A stretch of 64,000 bases of DNA from Nocardioides panaciterrulae (GTDB taxonomy: Bacteria; Actinomycetota; Actinomycetes; Propionibacteriales; Nocardioidaceae): positions 1,920,001 through 1,984,000 of the forward strand of contig NZ_JACCBG010000001.1 of assembly GCF_013409645.1 (NCBI RefSeq). The letters are read 5' to 3'. Under the pieces are notes generated by a model. That model did not search any database and was not told where the DNA came from. It saw only the letters and a list, made by a program, of their open reading frames with translations. The translations under genes and the position numbers were made by a program. How positions within the stretch are numbered: the first letter of the stretch is position 1; each line of letters opens with the position of its first letter. Positions 52,256 to 62,248 of this stretch are shown here, piece after piece.

Positions 52256-53110
52256 TCAGCGGCCGGTGCGCTCCTTGGCCCGCTCGCGCTCGTAGGCGGC
52301 CCGCACCGCCTGCTTGTGCGCGGACTTCGCCGCGCGCTTGCGCTTGCGCTCCTCGAGCACCTCCTCGCGCACGGTCGGCTCGTCGCGCTGCGCGGCCCGC
52401 CACTCGTCGTACATGAGGTAGAGGAAGCCGAAGACCGCCAGCACCCCGAAGAACCACCACTGCAGGCCGTAGAAGAAGTGCGGGCCGTTGTCGAGCTCCG
52501 GCAGCTCGACCGGCAGGAGCGCGGTGGCCGGCGCCGGGTCCTCGGCCTTCAGGTCGATGAAACCGCCGTAGACGGGATGCTCCAGCGTCGGGGCGATCGC
52601 CGCGCTGGAGATCGCGCGCGTGGAGTGGTCGGTGACGTCGGTGCCGTCGGTCGCGTTCACCCGGACCCAGCCGGTGACCGTCACCCGGCCGGTCGGGGGA
52701 GCCGGCAGGTCGCTGGCGGCCGCGCCCTGGTTCTGCGAGGCCATCCAGCCACGGTCCACCAGCAGGGCGGTCCCGTCGCCGGTGACCAGGGGGACCACCA
52801 CGTCGATGCCCGAGTCGCCGTCCCTGGTCCGGTAGCGGACCACCACGGTGTCGGCGGTGTCGTAGGTGCCGGTCGCCTTGACCAGGCGCCACTCCTGGTC
52901 GGGCCCGACCGCGCGGCCGGGAGCCAGCACGTCACCGACCGGCGCCGGGTCGCGCGCCTCGTTGGTGCGGATCACGGCATTGGACTGCTTGCGCTCGGCC
53001 AACCGGTGGAACTGCCAGGTGCCGAGCCACCAGCACGCGTAGGCGAGGAGGACGACGACGAGCAGGAAACCCAGCCACCGTCGGGAGAGGAGGAACCGCC
53101 ACGAACGCAC
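52256..53110 (-). CDS. SURF1-family cytochrome oxidase assembly protein
   Basis: A 284-residue protein with an N-terminal helix (GFLLVVVLLAYACWWLGTWQFHRL) and a second near residue 225 (GLQWWFFGVLAVFGFLYLMYDE). The extracytoplasmic part between carries VVVRYRTRDGDSG and LLVDRGWM of SURF1. It helps insert haem A into oxidase subunit I, consistent with ctaA and ctaB in this window. The C-terminus is a 40-residue Lys/Arg/Ala-rich charged tail. The GTG start has TAGCCT 6 nt upstream. Confidence 0.9.
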   Translation of the reverse strand: MRSWRFLLSRRWLGFLLVVVLLAYACWWLGTWQFHRLAERKQSNAVIRTNEARDPAPVGDVLAPGRAVGPDQEWRLVKATGTYDTADTVVVRYRTRDGDSGIDVVVPLVTGDGTALLVDRGWMASQNQGAAASDLPAPPTGRVTVTGWVRVNATDGTDVTDHSTRAISSAAIAPTLEHPVYGGFIDLKAEDPAPATALLPVELPELDNGPHFFYGLQWWFFGVLAVFGFLYLMYDEWRAAQRDEPTVREEVLEERKRKRAAKSAHKQAVRAAYERERAKERTGR

Positions 53111-53122
53111 TCCTCGAGGCTA
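53111..53122 (-). promoter_or_regulatory. leaderless -10 box of the SURF1 gene
   Basis: TAGCCT on the minus strand (53122-53117), 6 nt, then GTG. Confidence 0.55.
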
Positions 53123-53171
53123 GCCGGAGGGTCGCCGGGCCCGATTGTCGGGCACTGTCGGGTGGGGCACG

Positions 53172-53184
53172 TAGAGTGGCGGAC
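53172..53184 (+). promoter_or_regulatory. leaderless -10 box of moaA
   Basis: TAGAGT at 53172-53177, 7 nt, then GTG at 53185. It decides between two in-frame GTG codons, since the earlier one (53176) overlaps the box. Confidence 0.55.
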
Positions 53185-54177
53185 GTGACAGCACGCAAGC
53201 TCGCGGACCGCTTCGGTCGGGTAGCCACCGACCTGCGCGTCTCGCTGACCGACCGGTGCAACCTGCGCTGCTCCTACTGCATGCCCGCGGAAGGCCTCGA
53301 CTGGCTGCCGAGCGAGCAGGTGCTCACCGACGACGAGGTGGTCCGGCTGGTCCGGGTCGGCGTCGAGCTGCTCGGCATCCGGGAGGTGCGCTTCACGGGC
53401 GGTGAGCCGCTGGTGCGGCGCGGCCTGGTCGACATCGTCGGCCGCACCCACGCGCTCGGCGTGGAGACCTCGCTGACCACCAACGCGCTGGGCCTCTCCC
53501 GCGCCGCCCGGGCGCTGGCCGGGGCGGGCCTGGACCGGATCAACGTCAGCCTGGACACCGTGCGCTCCGACACGTTCCACCAGATCACCCGGCGCGACCG
53601 GTTCCAGGACGTCATCGCCGGCCTGGAGGCGGCGCGGGACGCGGGCCTGGGCCCGATCAAGATCAACGCGGTGCTGCTGCGCGGGGTCAACGACGACCAG
53701 GCGCCCGAGCTGCTGCGCTGGGCGATCGCGGAGGGCTACGAGCTGCGGTTCATCGAGCAGATGCCGCTGGACGCCCAGCACGGGTGGAGCCGTGACGGCA
53801 TGGTCACCGCCGAGGAGATCTTCGAGCGGCTCGAGCGCGAGTTCGTGCTCACCCCGGCCGCCGAGCCGCGGGGGAGCGCACCGGCCGAGCTGTTCCGCGT
53901 CGACGGCGGCCCGGCCACCGTCGGGGTGATCGCGTCGGTGACGCGGCCGTTCTGCGGTGACTGCGACCGGGTCCGGCTGACCGCCGACGGCCAGGTCCGC
54001 AACTGCCTCTTCGCGCGCGAGGAGTCCGACCTGCGGGCCGCGTTGCGCGGCGGCGCCACCGACGAGGAGCTCGCGGAAAGGTGGGTCGTCGCGATGGCGG
54101 GCAAGCGTGCCGGCCACGGCATCGACGACCCGACGTTCCTGCAGCCCGACCGTCCGATGTCCGCCATCGGGGGGTAG
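53185..54177 (+). CDS. moaA: GTP 3',8-cyclase MoaA
   Basis: A 330-residue radical-SAM enzyme for the first step of molybdenum cofactor synthesis. The N-terminal 4Fe-4S motif CNLRCSYC uses C25, C29 and C32. RFTGGEPLVRRGL binds SAM; the C-terminal cluster is PFCGDCDRVRLTADGQVRNC. The chain ends in the conserved Gly-Gly. The cofactor would serve enzymes such as the CoxL-like subunit in this window. It is divergent from SURF1. Confidence 0.96.
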   Translation: MTARKLADRFGRVATDLRVSLTDRCNLRCSYCMPAEGLDWLPSEQVLTDDEVVRLVRVGVELLGIREVRFTGGEPLVRRGLVDIVGRTHALGVETSLTTNALGLSRAARALAGAGLDRINVSLDTVRSDTFHQITRRDRFQDVIAGLEAARDAGLGPIKINAVLLRGVNDDQAPELLRWAIAEGYELRFIEQMPLDAQHGWSRDGMVTAEEIFERLEREFVLTPAAEPRGSAPAELFRVDGGPATVGVIASVTRPFCGDCDRVRLTADGQVRNCLFAREESDLRAALRGGATDEELAERWVVAMAGKRAGHGIDDPTFLQPDRPMSAIGG

Positions 54178-54223
54178 CGCGGACGCGCGGGACCCGCCCA
54201 GTCGATCGGCCCCAGTCGACCGG

Positions 54224-54418
54224 CTAGTCGACCTGTGAGGCCGGGACCACGTCCTTCAGGAACCCGCGCGCGCCGAGGAAGTCTCCCAGCGTGCTGCGAT
54301 GCTGGTCGCAGGCCAGCCAGGTCTTGCGCCGGTCGGGCGTGTGCAGCTTGGGGTTGTTCCAGAGCAGCGCCCATACCGCGGGGGCATGACAGCCCTTGGC
54401 CGAACAGGTGGGGGTCAT
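54224..54418 (-). CDS. small Cys/His-rich protein
   Basis: A 64-residue protein beginning MTPTCSAKGCHAPAVWALLWNNP. Two Cys in CSAKGC and a later CDQH could bind one metal ion, probably zinc. Similar small proteins occur throughout actinobacteria, some misannotated as acetone carboxylase; no function is known to me. A GCAGGGA stretch precedes the ATG. Two hairpins lie upstream, between it and the DUF3099 gene. Confidence 0.65.
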   Translation of the reverse strand: MTPTCSAKGCHAPAVWALLWNNPKLHTPDRRKTWLACDQHRSTLGDFLGARGFLKDVVPASQVD

Positions 54419-54445
54419 CGCGCGCACGTCCCTGCCGAAACATGA

Positions 54446-54483
54446 CGGTGCCGGACAGCCACGGGGGAAGCCGTCCGGCACCG
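54446..54483. terminator. first of two tandem hairpins
   Basis: CGGTGCCGGAC (54446-54456) and GTCCGGCACCG (54473-54483) are perfect 11-bp arms around a 16-nt loop. It lies about 30 bp upstream of the small-protein start on the minus strand. Confidence 0.55.
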
Positions 54484-54488
54484 CTTGG

Positions 54489-54516
54489 CGAGCCGGGACG
54501 GGGGAGACCCGGCTCG
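54489..54516. terminator. second of two tandem hairpins
   Basis: CGAGCCGGG (54489-54497) and CCCGGCTCG (54508-54516) are perfect 9-bp arms around a 10-nt loop. Placed between two minus-strand genes, it could end the DUF3099 transcript. Confidence 0.55.
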
Positions 54517-54575
54517 TTCGCCCGATTCTGTCATGGCGGACGCCGATGTCAAATATCTCCGGGCGTGGCGAGTCC

Positions 54576-54902
54576 TCACCGATTCCGGCCCGGTGGCAGC
54601 TGCGGGCGGCCGTACGCCTCGTCGCGAAGCTCGAATGCGTCGGATCTCGACGCGCTGCTGTTCGCCAGCACCACCGCGACGTAGGGGAGGACCAGCGCGC
54701 CGGCGATCAGGATCGGCCACAGCCAGGACACCCCGGCGATGAACGCCACGACGGCGCCGACGAAGCACGCCGACCGGATGCTCATCGACAGCAGGTAGCG
54801 CTTCTGTCGGGTCGCGATGTCCTCGGCGAGGCTAGTGGCTGCGGTGGTGATCCGGATCGGCTCGTCCTGGTGTCGGATCGAGTCTCTGGCCATACGCTCC
54901 AT
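54576..54902 (-). CDS. DUF3099-family membrane protein
   Basis: A 108-residue protein. The conserved start PIRITTAATSLAEDIATRQKRY is followed by two membrane helices (MSIRSACFVGAVVAFIAGV and WPILIAGALVLPYVAVVLA). DUF3099 is an actinobacterial family of unknown function. A TAGCGA box 6 nt before the ATG suggests a leaderless transcript, overlapping the -10 box of the divergent dodecin gene. Confidence 0.8.
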   Translation of the reverse strand: MERMARDSIRHQDEPIRITTAATSLAEDIATRQKRYLLSMSIRSACFVGAVVAFIAGVSWLWPILIAGALVLPYVAVVLANSSASRSDAFELRDEAYGRPQLPPGRNR

Positions 54903-54918
54903 CGTACGTCGCTAGCCT
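54903..54918. promoter_or_regulatory. overlapping divergent -10 boxes, DUF3099 and dodecin
   Basis: GCTAGC is shared. The minus strand reads TAGCGA (54914-54909), 6 nt from the DUF3099 ATG; the plus strand reads TAGCCT (54913-54918), about 30 nt before dodecin. RNA polymerase could use only one direction at a time. Confidence 0.5.
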
Positions 54919-54947
54919 GACCAACCCACGACCGCTCTGGAGGCACC

Positions 54948-55160
54948 ATGACCAACCGCACCTACCGCGTCAGCGAGATCGTCGGCACCTCGCCCGACGG
55001 GATCGACCAGGCCATCCGCAACGCCGTCGAGCGCGCCAGCAGGACGCTGCGCCACCTCGACTGGTTCGAGGTCACCCAGGTCCGGGGCCAGGTCAAGGAC
55101 GGGACCGTCGAGCACTTCCAGGTCGGCCTGAAGGTCGGTTTCCGGCTCGAGGACGAGTGA
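54948..55160 (+). CDS. dodecin family flavin-binding protein
   Basis: A 70-residue protein with the dodecin pattern: TYRVSEIVGTSPDGIDQAIRNAVERAS, then the flavin-sandwiching Trp in LRHLDWFEVTQVRGQVKDG and VEHFQVGLKVGFRLE. Dodecins form dodecamers that store or buffer riboflavin, FMN or FAD. TCTGGAGG gives a strong ribosome-binding site, so unlike its neighbours this gene has a leader. Confidence 0.93.
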   Translation: MTNRTYRVSEIVGTSPDGIDQAIRNAVERASRTLRHLDWFEVTQVRGQVKDGTVEHFQVGLKVGFRLEDE

Positions 55161-55198
55161 GCCGCCGGGCCTGTTTAGTCCTACGCCTCGGTAATCGC

Positions 55199-55211
55199 TA
55201 GCGTCGTCGCC
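55199..55211 (+). promoter_or_regulatory. leaderless -10 box of fabG
   Basis: TAGCGT at 55199-55204, 7 nt, then GTG. Confidence 0.55.
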
Positions 55212-55940
55212 GTGAGCGAAGTCAATCCCGAACCGGCCGGCCGCTCGGTCCTGGTCACCGGCGGCAACCGCGGCATCGGCCGCGCCATCGCCGAGGCGTT
55301 CGTCGCCCAGGGCGACCGCGTCGCGGTCACCACCCGCAGCGGCGGCGCCCCCGAGGGCACCCTCGACGTCCGGTGCGACATCACCGACCCCGCGGCCGTT
55401 GACGCCGCCTTCGCCGAGATCGAGGCCGCGCACGGCCCGGTCGAGGTGCTGGTGGCCAACGCCGGGATCACCGCGGACACGCTGCTGCTGCGGATGTCGG
55501 AGGACGACTGGGCCTCGGTGATCGACACCAACCTGACCGGCTCCTTCCGGCTGGCCAAGCGGGCGGCCAAGGGGATGCTGCGGCTGCGCCGGGGCCGGAT
55601 CGTCTTCATCTCCTCGGTGGTGGGGCTGCTCGGCTCGGCCGGGCAGGTCAACTACGCCGCCTCGAAGGCCGGGCTGGTCGGCATGGCCCGGTCCCTGGCC
55701 CGGGAGCTCGGCTCCCGCTCGATCACCACCAACGTGGTCGCTCCCGGCTTCGTGGAGACCGACATGACCGCGGTGCTCACCGAGGAGCAGAAGGCAACGA
55801 TCAAGGCCCAGGTGCCGCTGGGGAGGTACGCCTCGCCCGACGAGGTCGCCTCGGCCGTCACCTGGCTCGCCGGCGACGGCGCGGCTTACGTAACCGGGGC
55901 CGTCATCCCGGTCGACGGTGGACTGGGAATGGGGCACTGA
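55212..55940 (+). CDS. fabG: 3-oxoacyl-ACP reductase FabG
   Basis: A 242-residue short-chain dehydrogenase of fatty acid synthase II. The NADP loop is VLVTGGNRGIGRAIAEAF; NAGITADTLLLRM is conserved; the catalytic Ser lies in VFISSVVG, and Y148 and K152 in NYAASKAGL. It corresponds to mycobacterial fabG1 (MabA), directly upstream of inhA, and here fabI follows 2 nt later. Confidence 0.95.
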   Translation: MSEVNPEPAGRSVLVTGGNRGIGRAIAEAFVAQGDRVAVTTRSGGAPEGTLDVRCDITDPAAVDAAFAEIEAAHGPVEVLVANAGITADTLLLRMSEDDWASVIDTNLTGSFRLAKRAAKGMLRLRRGRIVFISSVVGLLGSAGQVNYAASKAGLVGMARSLARELGSRSITTNVVAPGFVETDMTAVLTEEQKATIKAQVPLGRYASPDEVASAVTWLAGDGAAYVTGAVIPVDGGLGMGH

Positions 55941-55942
55941 AC

Positions 55943-56713
55943 ATGGGCATTCTGGACGGCAAGCGGATCCTGGTCGCGGGCGTCACGATGGACTCCTCCA
56001 TCGGCTTCGCGACCGCGAAGGTGGCGCAGGAGCAGGGCGCGACCGTGCTCATCTCCAACTTCGGGCGGGCGCTGGGAATCACCCGGCGGATCGCCAAGCG
56101 GCTGCCGGTCGAGCCTCCCGTGCTCGAGCTGGACGTCACCGACCCCGAGCACCTCGAGCGGCTGCCCGGCCTGGTCGGCGAGCACGTCGACGGCCTCGAC
56201 GGCGTGGTCCACTCCATCGCCTACGGCAACCCCGAGACGCTGCTCGGCGGCAAGTTCCTCCAGGGTCCCTGGGAGGACGTCGCCCAGGCGGTCCGGGTCT
56301 CGGCGTACTCGCTGATGTCGCTGACGCAGGCCTGCCGTCCGCTGATGGGTGAGGGGGGCTCGGTCGTCGGGCTCACCTTCGACGCCACGGTGGCCTGGCC
56401 GGCCTACGACTGGATGGGCGTGGCCAAGGCCGGCCTGGAGTCCTGCTCGCGCTACCTCGCCCGCGACCTTGGCCCCGACGGCATCCGGGTCAACCTGGTC
56501 TCCGCGGGGCCGCTGAAGACGCTCGCGGCCAAGGCGATCCCCGGCTTCGAGGAGCTGGAGTCGATGTGGAGCACCCGCGCGCCGCTCGGCTGGGACGAGA
56601 GGGACCAGACGCCGACCGCGAAGGCGGTCTGCGCGCTGCTCTCGGACTTCTTCCCGGCGACCACCGGTGAGATCGTCCACGTCGACGGCGGCTTCCACGC
56701 GATGGGTGCCTGA
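55943..56713 (+). CDS. fabI: enoyl-ACP reductase FabI (InhA-like)
   Basis: A 256-residue NADH-dependent reductase completing the FAS-II cycle. GILDGKRILVAGVTMDSSIGFATAKVAQE is the InhA-type N-terminus. Catalytic Y155 and K162 are in YDWMGVAKAGLE with the six-residue spacing of InhA. VHVDGGFHAMGA closes the chain. It shares an operon with fabG. Confidence 0.95.
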   Translation: MGILDGKRILVAGVTMDSSIGFATAKVAQEQGATVLISNFGRALGITRRIAKRLPVEPPVLELDVTDPEHLERLPGLVGEHVDGLDGVVHSIAYGNPETLLGGKFLQGPWEDVAQAVRVSAYSLMSLTQACRPLMGEGGSVVGLTFDATVAWPAYDWMGVAKAGLESCSRYLARDLGPDGIRVNLVSAGPLKTLAAKAIPGFEELESMWSTRAPLGWDERDQTPTAKAVCALLSDFFPATTGEIVHVDGGFHAMGA

Positions 56714-56721
56714 GGCCGCGG

Positions 56722-58428
56722 GTGACGCAGCACTCTCCGGGCGCGCTGGTCGAGGTCCGGGTCCTGGAGGGCCCCAACCTGTACTTCCCACGCGCGGCGG
56801 TCAAGCTGACGCTGGACATCACCGGGCTGGCCGCCGCGGAGACCGAGGGCGTGGCCCGGCTGGCCCGCCGGATCGGGCTGGCCTCGGCCCGGCCGGGTGA
56901 CCCGGAGACCGGCTTCCGGCAACGGTTCGCGGCCCGGGCGGTGGCTCGCCTGGTCCGGGCCGTTGCGGCGGAGTCCGGCACCACCCGGCTCGCCGTACGT
57001 GTCCGGCCGACCGTGGACCCGCACCGCCTGGTGGTCGCCTACCCGTGGCGGCACCGGACCCGGGCGGAGGTGCTGGCCCGGTCCGTGGCGGAGGTGCTCG
57101 ACGCGCTCCCGGCGTCCGACGTCGAGGCGGCGGTCGGGCGGGCCGCCGCGGCGGTCGCCGCCGCCGAGGCGGGGCCCGCGCCGCAGACGCTGACGCCCCG
57201 GGTCCCGGTGGTGGCCGTCACCGGCACCAACGGCAAGACCACCACCTCGCGGATGATCGCCCACATCGGGCGCACCCACGGCCTGGGCGTGGGCTGGTCG
57301 AGCACCGACGGGATCTACGTCAACGGTGAGCTGGTCGAGGCCGGCGACTACTCCGGGCCCAGCGGTGCGGGGCGCGTGCTGGCCCACGAGGCGGTCGAGC
57401 TGGCCGTGACCGAGACCGCCCGGGGCGGCATCCTGCTCAAGGGCATCGGCCTGACCCGCAACGACGTCTCGGTGGTCACCAACGTCTCCGCGGACCACCT
57501 CGGCCTGCACGGCATCGACACCGTGGACCAGCTCGCCGAGGTCAAGTCCGTGGTCGCGCAGATCACCCGCAAGGACGGCTGGTCGGTGCTCAACGCCGAC
57601 GACCCGCGAGTGCTCGCGATGCGCCACGTGGTCAAGGCGCGGCCGTGGGTGTTCTCCCGCGACCCCGACAGCCCGGCCATCCGCGAGACCCTCACCGGGG
57701 GCGGCCGGGCCACGAGCGTCATCGACGGCCAGGTGGCCGTGTTCGTGCCCGGGGCCGACCCCGACCCGCTGGTCGCGCTCGTGGACGTGCCGATGACGCT
57801 GGCCGGGCTGTCCCGCTTCAACGTCGAGAACACGCTGGCGGCCGCCTCCGCGGCGCTCGCGCTCGGCATCCCGCGCGAGGTCGTGGTCGAGGGGCTGCGC
57901 ACGTTCCTGCCCGACTCCGAGCACAACCCCGGGCGGATGAACCTGTTCTCCCTCGGCGAGGTCTCCGTCGTCGTGGACCTCGCGCACAACGAGGCCGGGC
58001 TCGAGGCGCTGCTGGAGGTCGCGAGCGGCGTACGCCGCCCCGGCGCGCGGCTGCTGCTGGCGCTCGGGGTGGTCGGGGACCGGCAGGACGACCTGATCGA
58101 GAAGCTGGCCGAGATCGGCGCGCGCGACAGCGACCTGATGGTGATCGCCCACAAGGCGCACTACCTGCGCGGCCGGTCGGTCGAGGAGCTCGACGAGCTC
58201 CTGCGGACCGGTGCCGAGCGGGTCGGGGTCAGCGGCGTGACGTCGTACCCGACCGAGGTGGCGGGCCTCGCGGCGCTGGTGGAGCGGGCGCAGCCCGGCG
58301 ACGTGGTGGCGCTGATGTGCCACGCCGAGCGGGCCGCGGTCTACGACTGGATCGCCGCGCACGGCGGCACGCCCGACGGCCCGGAGACCCTCCGGGACAA
58401 GGTGCGGGCCGCCGCCGGGGTCAGCTGA
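56722..58428 (+). CDS. CphA-like Mur ligase without the ATP-grasp domain
   Basis: A 568-residue ATP-dependent ligase. Residues 1-150 match the N-domain of the neighbouring CphA: VLEGPNLYFPRAAVKLTLDI parallels its VYRGPNIWSYDRAIHLVVDL, and HRLVVAYPW parallels QYHVVYAF. Then comes a Mur ligase domain with P-loop TGTNGKT (K172) and NVSADHLGLHGIDTVDQLAE, again almost CphA. The ATP-grasp half, which in CphA adds aspartate, is absent. It therefore could carry out a CphA Mur-type (arginine-adding) or another amide ligation. It follows fabI by 8 nt and overlaps the convergent cphA by 8 nt. Confidence 0.85.
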   Translation: MTQHSPGALVEVRVLEGPNLYFPRAAVKLTLDITGLAAAETEGVARLARRIGLASARPGDPETGFRQRFAARAVARLVRAVAAESGTTRLAVRVRPTVDPHRLVVAYPWRHRTRAEVLARSVAEVLDALPASDVEAAVGRAAAAVAAAEAGPAPQTLTPRVPVVAVTGTNGKTTTSRMIAHIGRTHGLGVGWSSTDGIYVNGELVEAGDYSGPSGAGRVLAHEAVELAVTETARGGILLKGIGLTRNDVSVVTNVSADHLGLHGIDTVDQLAEVKSVVAQITRKDGWSVLNADDPRVLAMRHVVKARPWVFSRDPDSPAIRETLTGGGRATSVIDGQVAVFVPGADPDPLVALVDVPMTLAGLSRFNVENTLAAASAALALGIPREVVVEGLRTFLPDSEHNPGRMNLFSLGEVSVVVDLAHNEAGLEALLEVASGVRRPGARLLLALGVVGDRQDDLIEKLAEIGARDSDLMVIAHKAHYLRGRSVEELDELLRTGAERVGVSGVTSYPTEVAGLAALVERAQPGDVVALMCHAERAAVYDWIAAHGGTPDGPETLRDKVRAAAGVS

Positions 58429-61197
58429 CCACGGGCGTCCGCGCGGCGTAGTCGGGATCCGCCGCGGGCGTCTCCGGGTTCGCCGTCGCCCCCGCCTGCG
58501 CCTGGTTGGACCACGTCTCGAGCTCGCCCATGACCGCGGCGTGCTTGTCGACGCACACCACGACCAGGTCGCCGGCGTTGGACCGGGTCAGCCCGTGCCG
58601 GACCGCGTCGATCTCGTCGAGGACCTGCTCGACCTGCTTGCACCGGGAGCCGTCGGCCATCGCGGCGCGGACGCCCTCGATGACGAGCCCGGCGGTCTCG
58701 CCGCGCTGGCGGCCGCGCAGCGCGACGTCCTCGCGCACGATGACCACGTCGAAGTGCTGGGCCGCCACGTGGCCGAGCTCGCGCATGTCCTCGTCGCGCC
58801 GGTCGCCGGCGGTGGCGATGATGCCGATGCGGGAGGGGCGGGCGAGGTCGTGGCTGGACTCCAGCGAGTCACCGACCCGGTCGACGAAGTCGCCCAGCAT
58901 CTTCATGCCCGGCGCGTTGTGGCAGTAGTCGACGATGACGTTCACGCCGTTGACGTCGACCTCGTTGAGCCGGCCGGGGGAGAGGTAGTAGTTCGTCGAG
59001 AAGCTGCGCAGGCCCTGCCGGATGTCGTGCAGCGGTGCCCCGGCCGCGAACGCCGCGGCGGCGGCCGCGAGGGTGTTCTGCACGTTCATCCGGGCGCGCC
59101 CGGCGAAGGTCGCCGGCAGCAGGTGGGTCCAGGCCAGCTGCATCTCCCGGCGGCCGTGCCGGACCACGATCATCTCGCCGCGGTCGGAGGGCTCGAGGAC
59201 CAGCGCCTTGCCGCCGCGCCGGCAGTGCGCGTCGATCATCTCCCGCGCCTCGGAGCCCGGCTCCTCCATCGAGAACCACACGACCTCGCCGGAGCACCGG
59301 CGGCGCATCTCGCGCACCAGCGGGTCGTCGGCGTTGAGCACGGCGTGCCCGTCGCGCGGCACCGCCTCGACCAGCACGCCCTTGACGTCGGCGAGCTGCT
59401 CGACGGTGTCGATGCCGCGCAGCCCGAGATGGTCGGGCTGCACGTTGAGCACCACGGCCACGTCGTTGCGCTCATAGCCCAGGCCCTCGCGCAGGATGCC
59501 GCCGCGCGCGACCTCGAAGACCGCGAAGTCGACCCGCGGGTTCTGCAGCACCATCCGGGCCGAGCGCGGGCCGGACGCGTCGCTACGGATCACCAGGCGC
59601 TCGTCGATGACCACACCGTCGGTGGAGGTCATCCCGACCTTGCGGCCCATGCCCTTGAAGATGTGGGAGATCATCCGGGCGGTGGTCGTCTTCCCGTTGG
59701 TGCCGGTCACGGCGACGATCGGGATCCGCGAGGCGGTGCCGGGCGGGAAGAGCATGTCGACCACCGGCTTGGCGATGAACTGCGGCTCGCCGATCGTCGG
59801 GTGGGTGTGCATCCGGAAGCCGGGTGCGGCGTTGACCTCGCAGATCGCGCCGCCGGTCTCGCGGACCGGCTCGGTGATGTCGGGGCAGATGAAGTCGATG
59901 CCGGCGATGTCCAGCCCGATCATCCGGGCCGCCTCCTCGGCGATCTCCACGTTCTCCGGGTGCGCCTCGAAGGTCCGGTCGATCGAGATGCCTCCGGTCG
60001 ACATGTTGCCGGTCAGCGCGAGCTTGACCATGGTGCCCTCGGCGGGGACGTCGGTCATCTCGAAGCCCTGCTCGCGGACCAGCGCCACCGCTGCGTCGTC
60101 GACCCTGATCCGGGTCAGCACCTTCTCGTGCCCGACCCCGCGCCGGGGGTCGGCGTTGGCGGTGTCGACCAGCTGCTCGACCGTGCTGGTGCCGTCGCCG
60201 GTGACCGAGGCGGGGACCCGCTCGGCGATCGCGGCGACCCTGCCGTCGATGATCAGGCAGCGGTAGTCCTTGCCGGTCACGAAGGACTCCACCACCACGA
60301 CGCCACGACGGGACTGGTCGCGGGCGACCGGGAAGGCGGCCCGGACCTCCTCCGCGTCCTGCAGGTCCAGGCACACGCCGCGGCCGTGGTTGCCATCCAG
60401 CGGCTTGAGCACCACCGGGTAGCCGATCCGCTCGGCGACCCGCACCGCCTGGTCACCGGTGCGCACCGACTCCTGCTTCGGCACCGGCAGACCGGCGGCG
60501 CCGAGCAGCCGGGTCGTCAGGTCCTTGTCGGAGGCGATGTCCACCGCGATCGCGCTCGTGGCCGAGGTCATCGTCGCGCGGATCCGCTTGGCGTGCACGC
60601 CCTGGCCGAGCTGGACCAGGGAGTGCTGGTTGAGCCGGATCCAGGGGATGTCGCGGGAGCCGGCCTCATCGAGGATGGCCTGGGTGGAGGGACCGAACGC
60701 GGTCCGCTCGGCGCGCAGGATGAACGACTCGAGCTCGTGCTCCCAGTCGAACTCCGGGTCGGCCTCGACCAGGTGGTTGACCAGGCGTACGGCGAGCCGC
60801 CCGGCCGCGAGGCCGACCTGCTCGTCGATGAAGGCGTAGACGACGTGGTACTGGCCCGGCTGGCCCTTCACCGAGCGGGTCTTGCCGCGGCGCACGTCGT
60901 GGCCGACGACCTGCTGCAACGCCAGCGCGCAGTGCTCGGCGACGTGGCCCAACCAGGTCCCCTCGTTCAACCGCTCGACGAAGCCGCCGCGCCGGCCGCG
61001 GGAGCAGGAGTGCTCGCGCAGGCCTGGCAGCAGCTGCAGCAGCGTGTCGGTGAACCCCGGGACGGTGTTGCTGGGGAACTGCTCCAGGGTGCCCAGGTCG
61101 ACCACGAGGTGGATGGCGCGGTCGTAGGACCAGATGTTCGGACCGCGGTAGACCCGGGTCTCGAGGATCGCGAGGTCGGCGGTGGGGCGCTGGGACA

Positions 61198-61198
<1 letters not shown>
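58421..61198 (-). CDS. cphA: cyanophycin synthetase
   Basis: A 925-residue enzyme that builds cyanophycin, a poly-Asp chain with Arg side groups. The N-domain carries RVYRGPNIWSYDRAIHL. The ATP-grasp domain (about 215-480) has YPVVLKPLDGNHGRGVCLDL and GAICEVNAAPGFRMH. The Mur ligase domain has VTGTNGKTTTARMISH (K503), NVQPDHLGLRGIDTVEQLAD and VNVIVDYCHNAPGM. Length and domain order are as in bacterial CphA1. The ATG overlaps the cphB stop by one base (TGATG), so synthesis and breakdown enzymes are co-transcribed. Confidence 0.95.
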
Positions 61199-62208
<1,010 letters not shown>

Positions 62209-62248
62209 GGAAGGGAGGCTAGGGCATCGACGGTCGTACAGTTCTTCC
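62209..62248. promoter_or_regulatory. compact divergent promoter pair, cphB and sixA-like gene
   Basis: All 40 bp between the two start codons. Minus strand: TAGCCT (62221-62216), 7 nt, cphB ATG. Plus strand: TACAGT (62237-62242), 6 nt, GTG of the phosphatase. Both transcripts would be leaderless. Confidence 0.55.
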
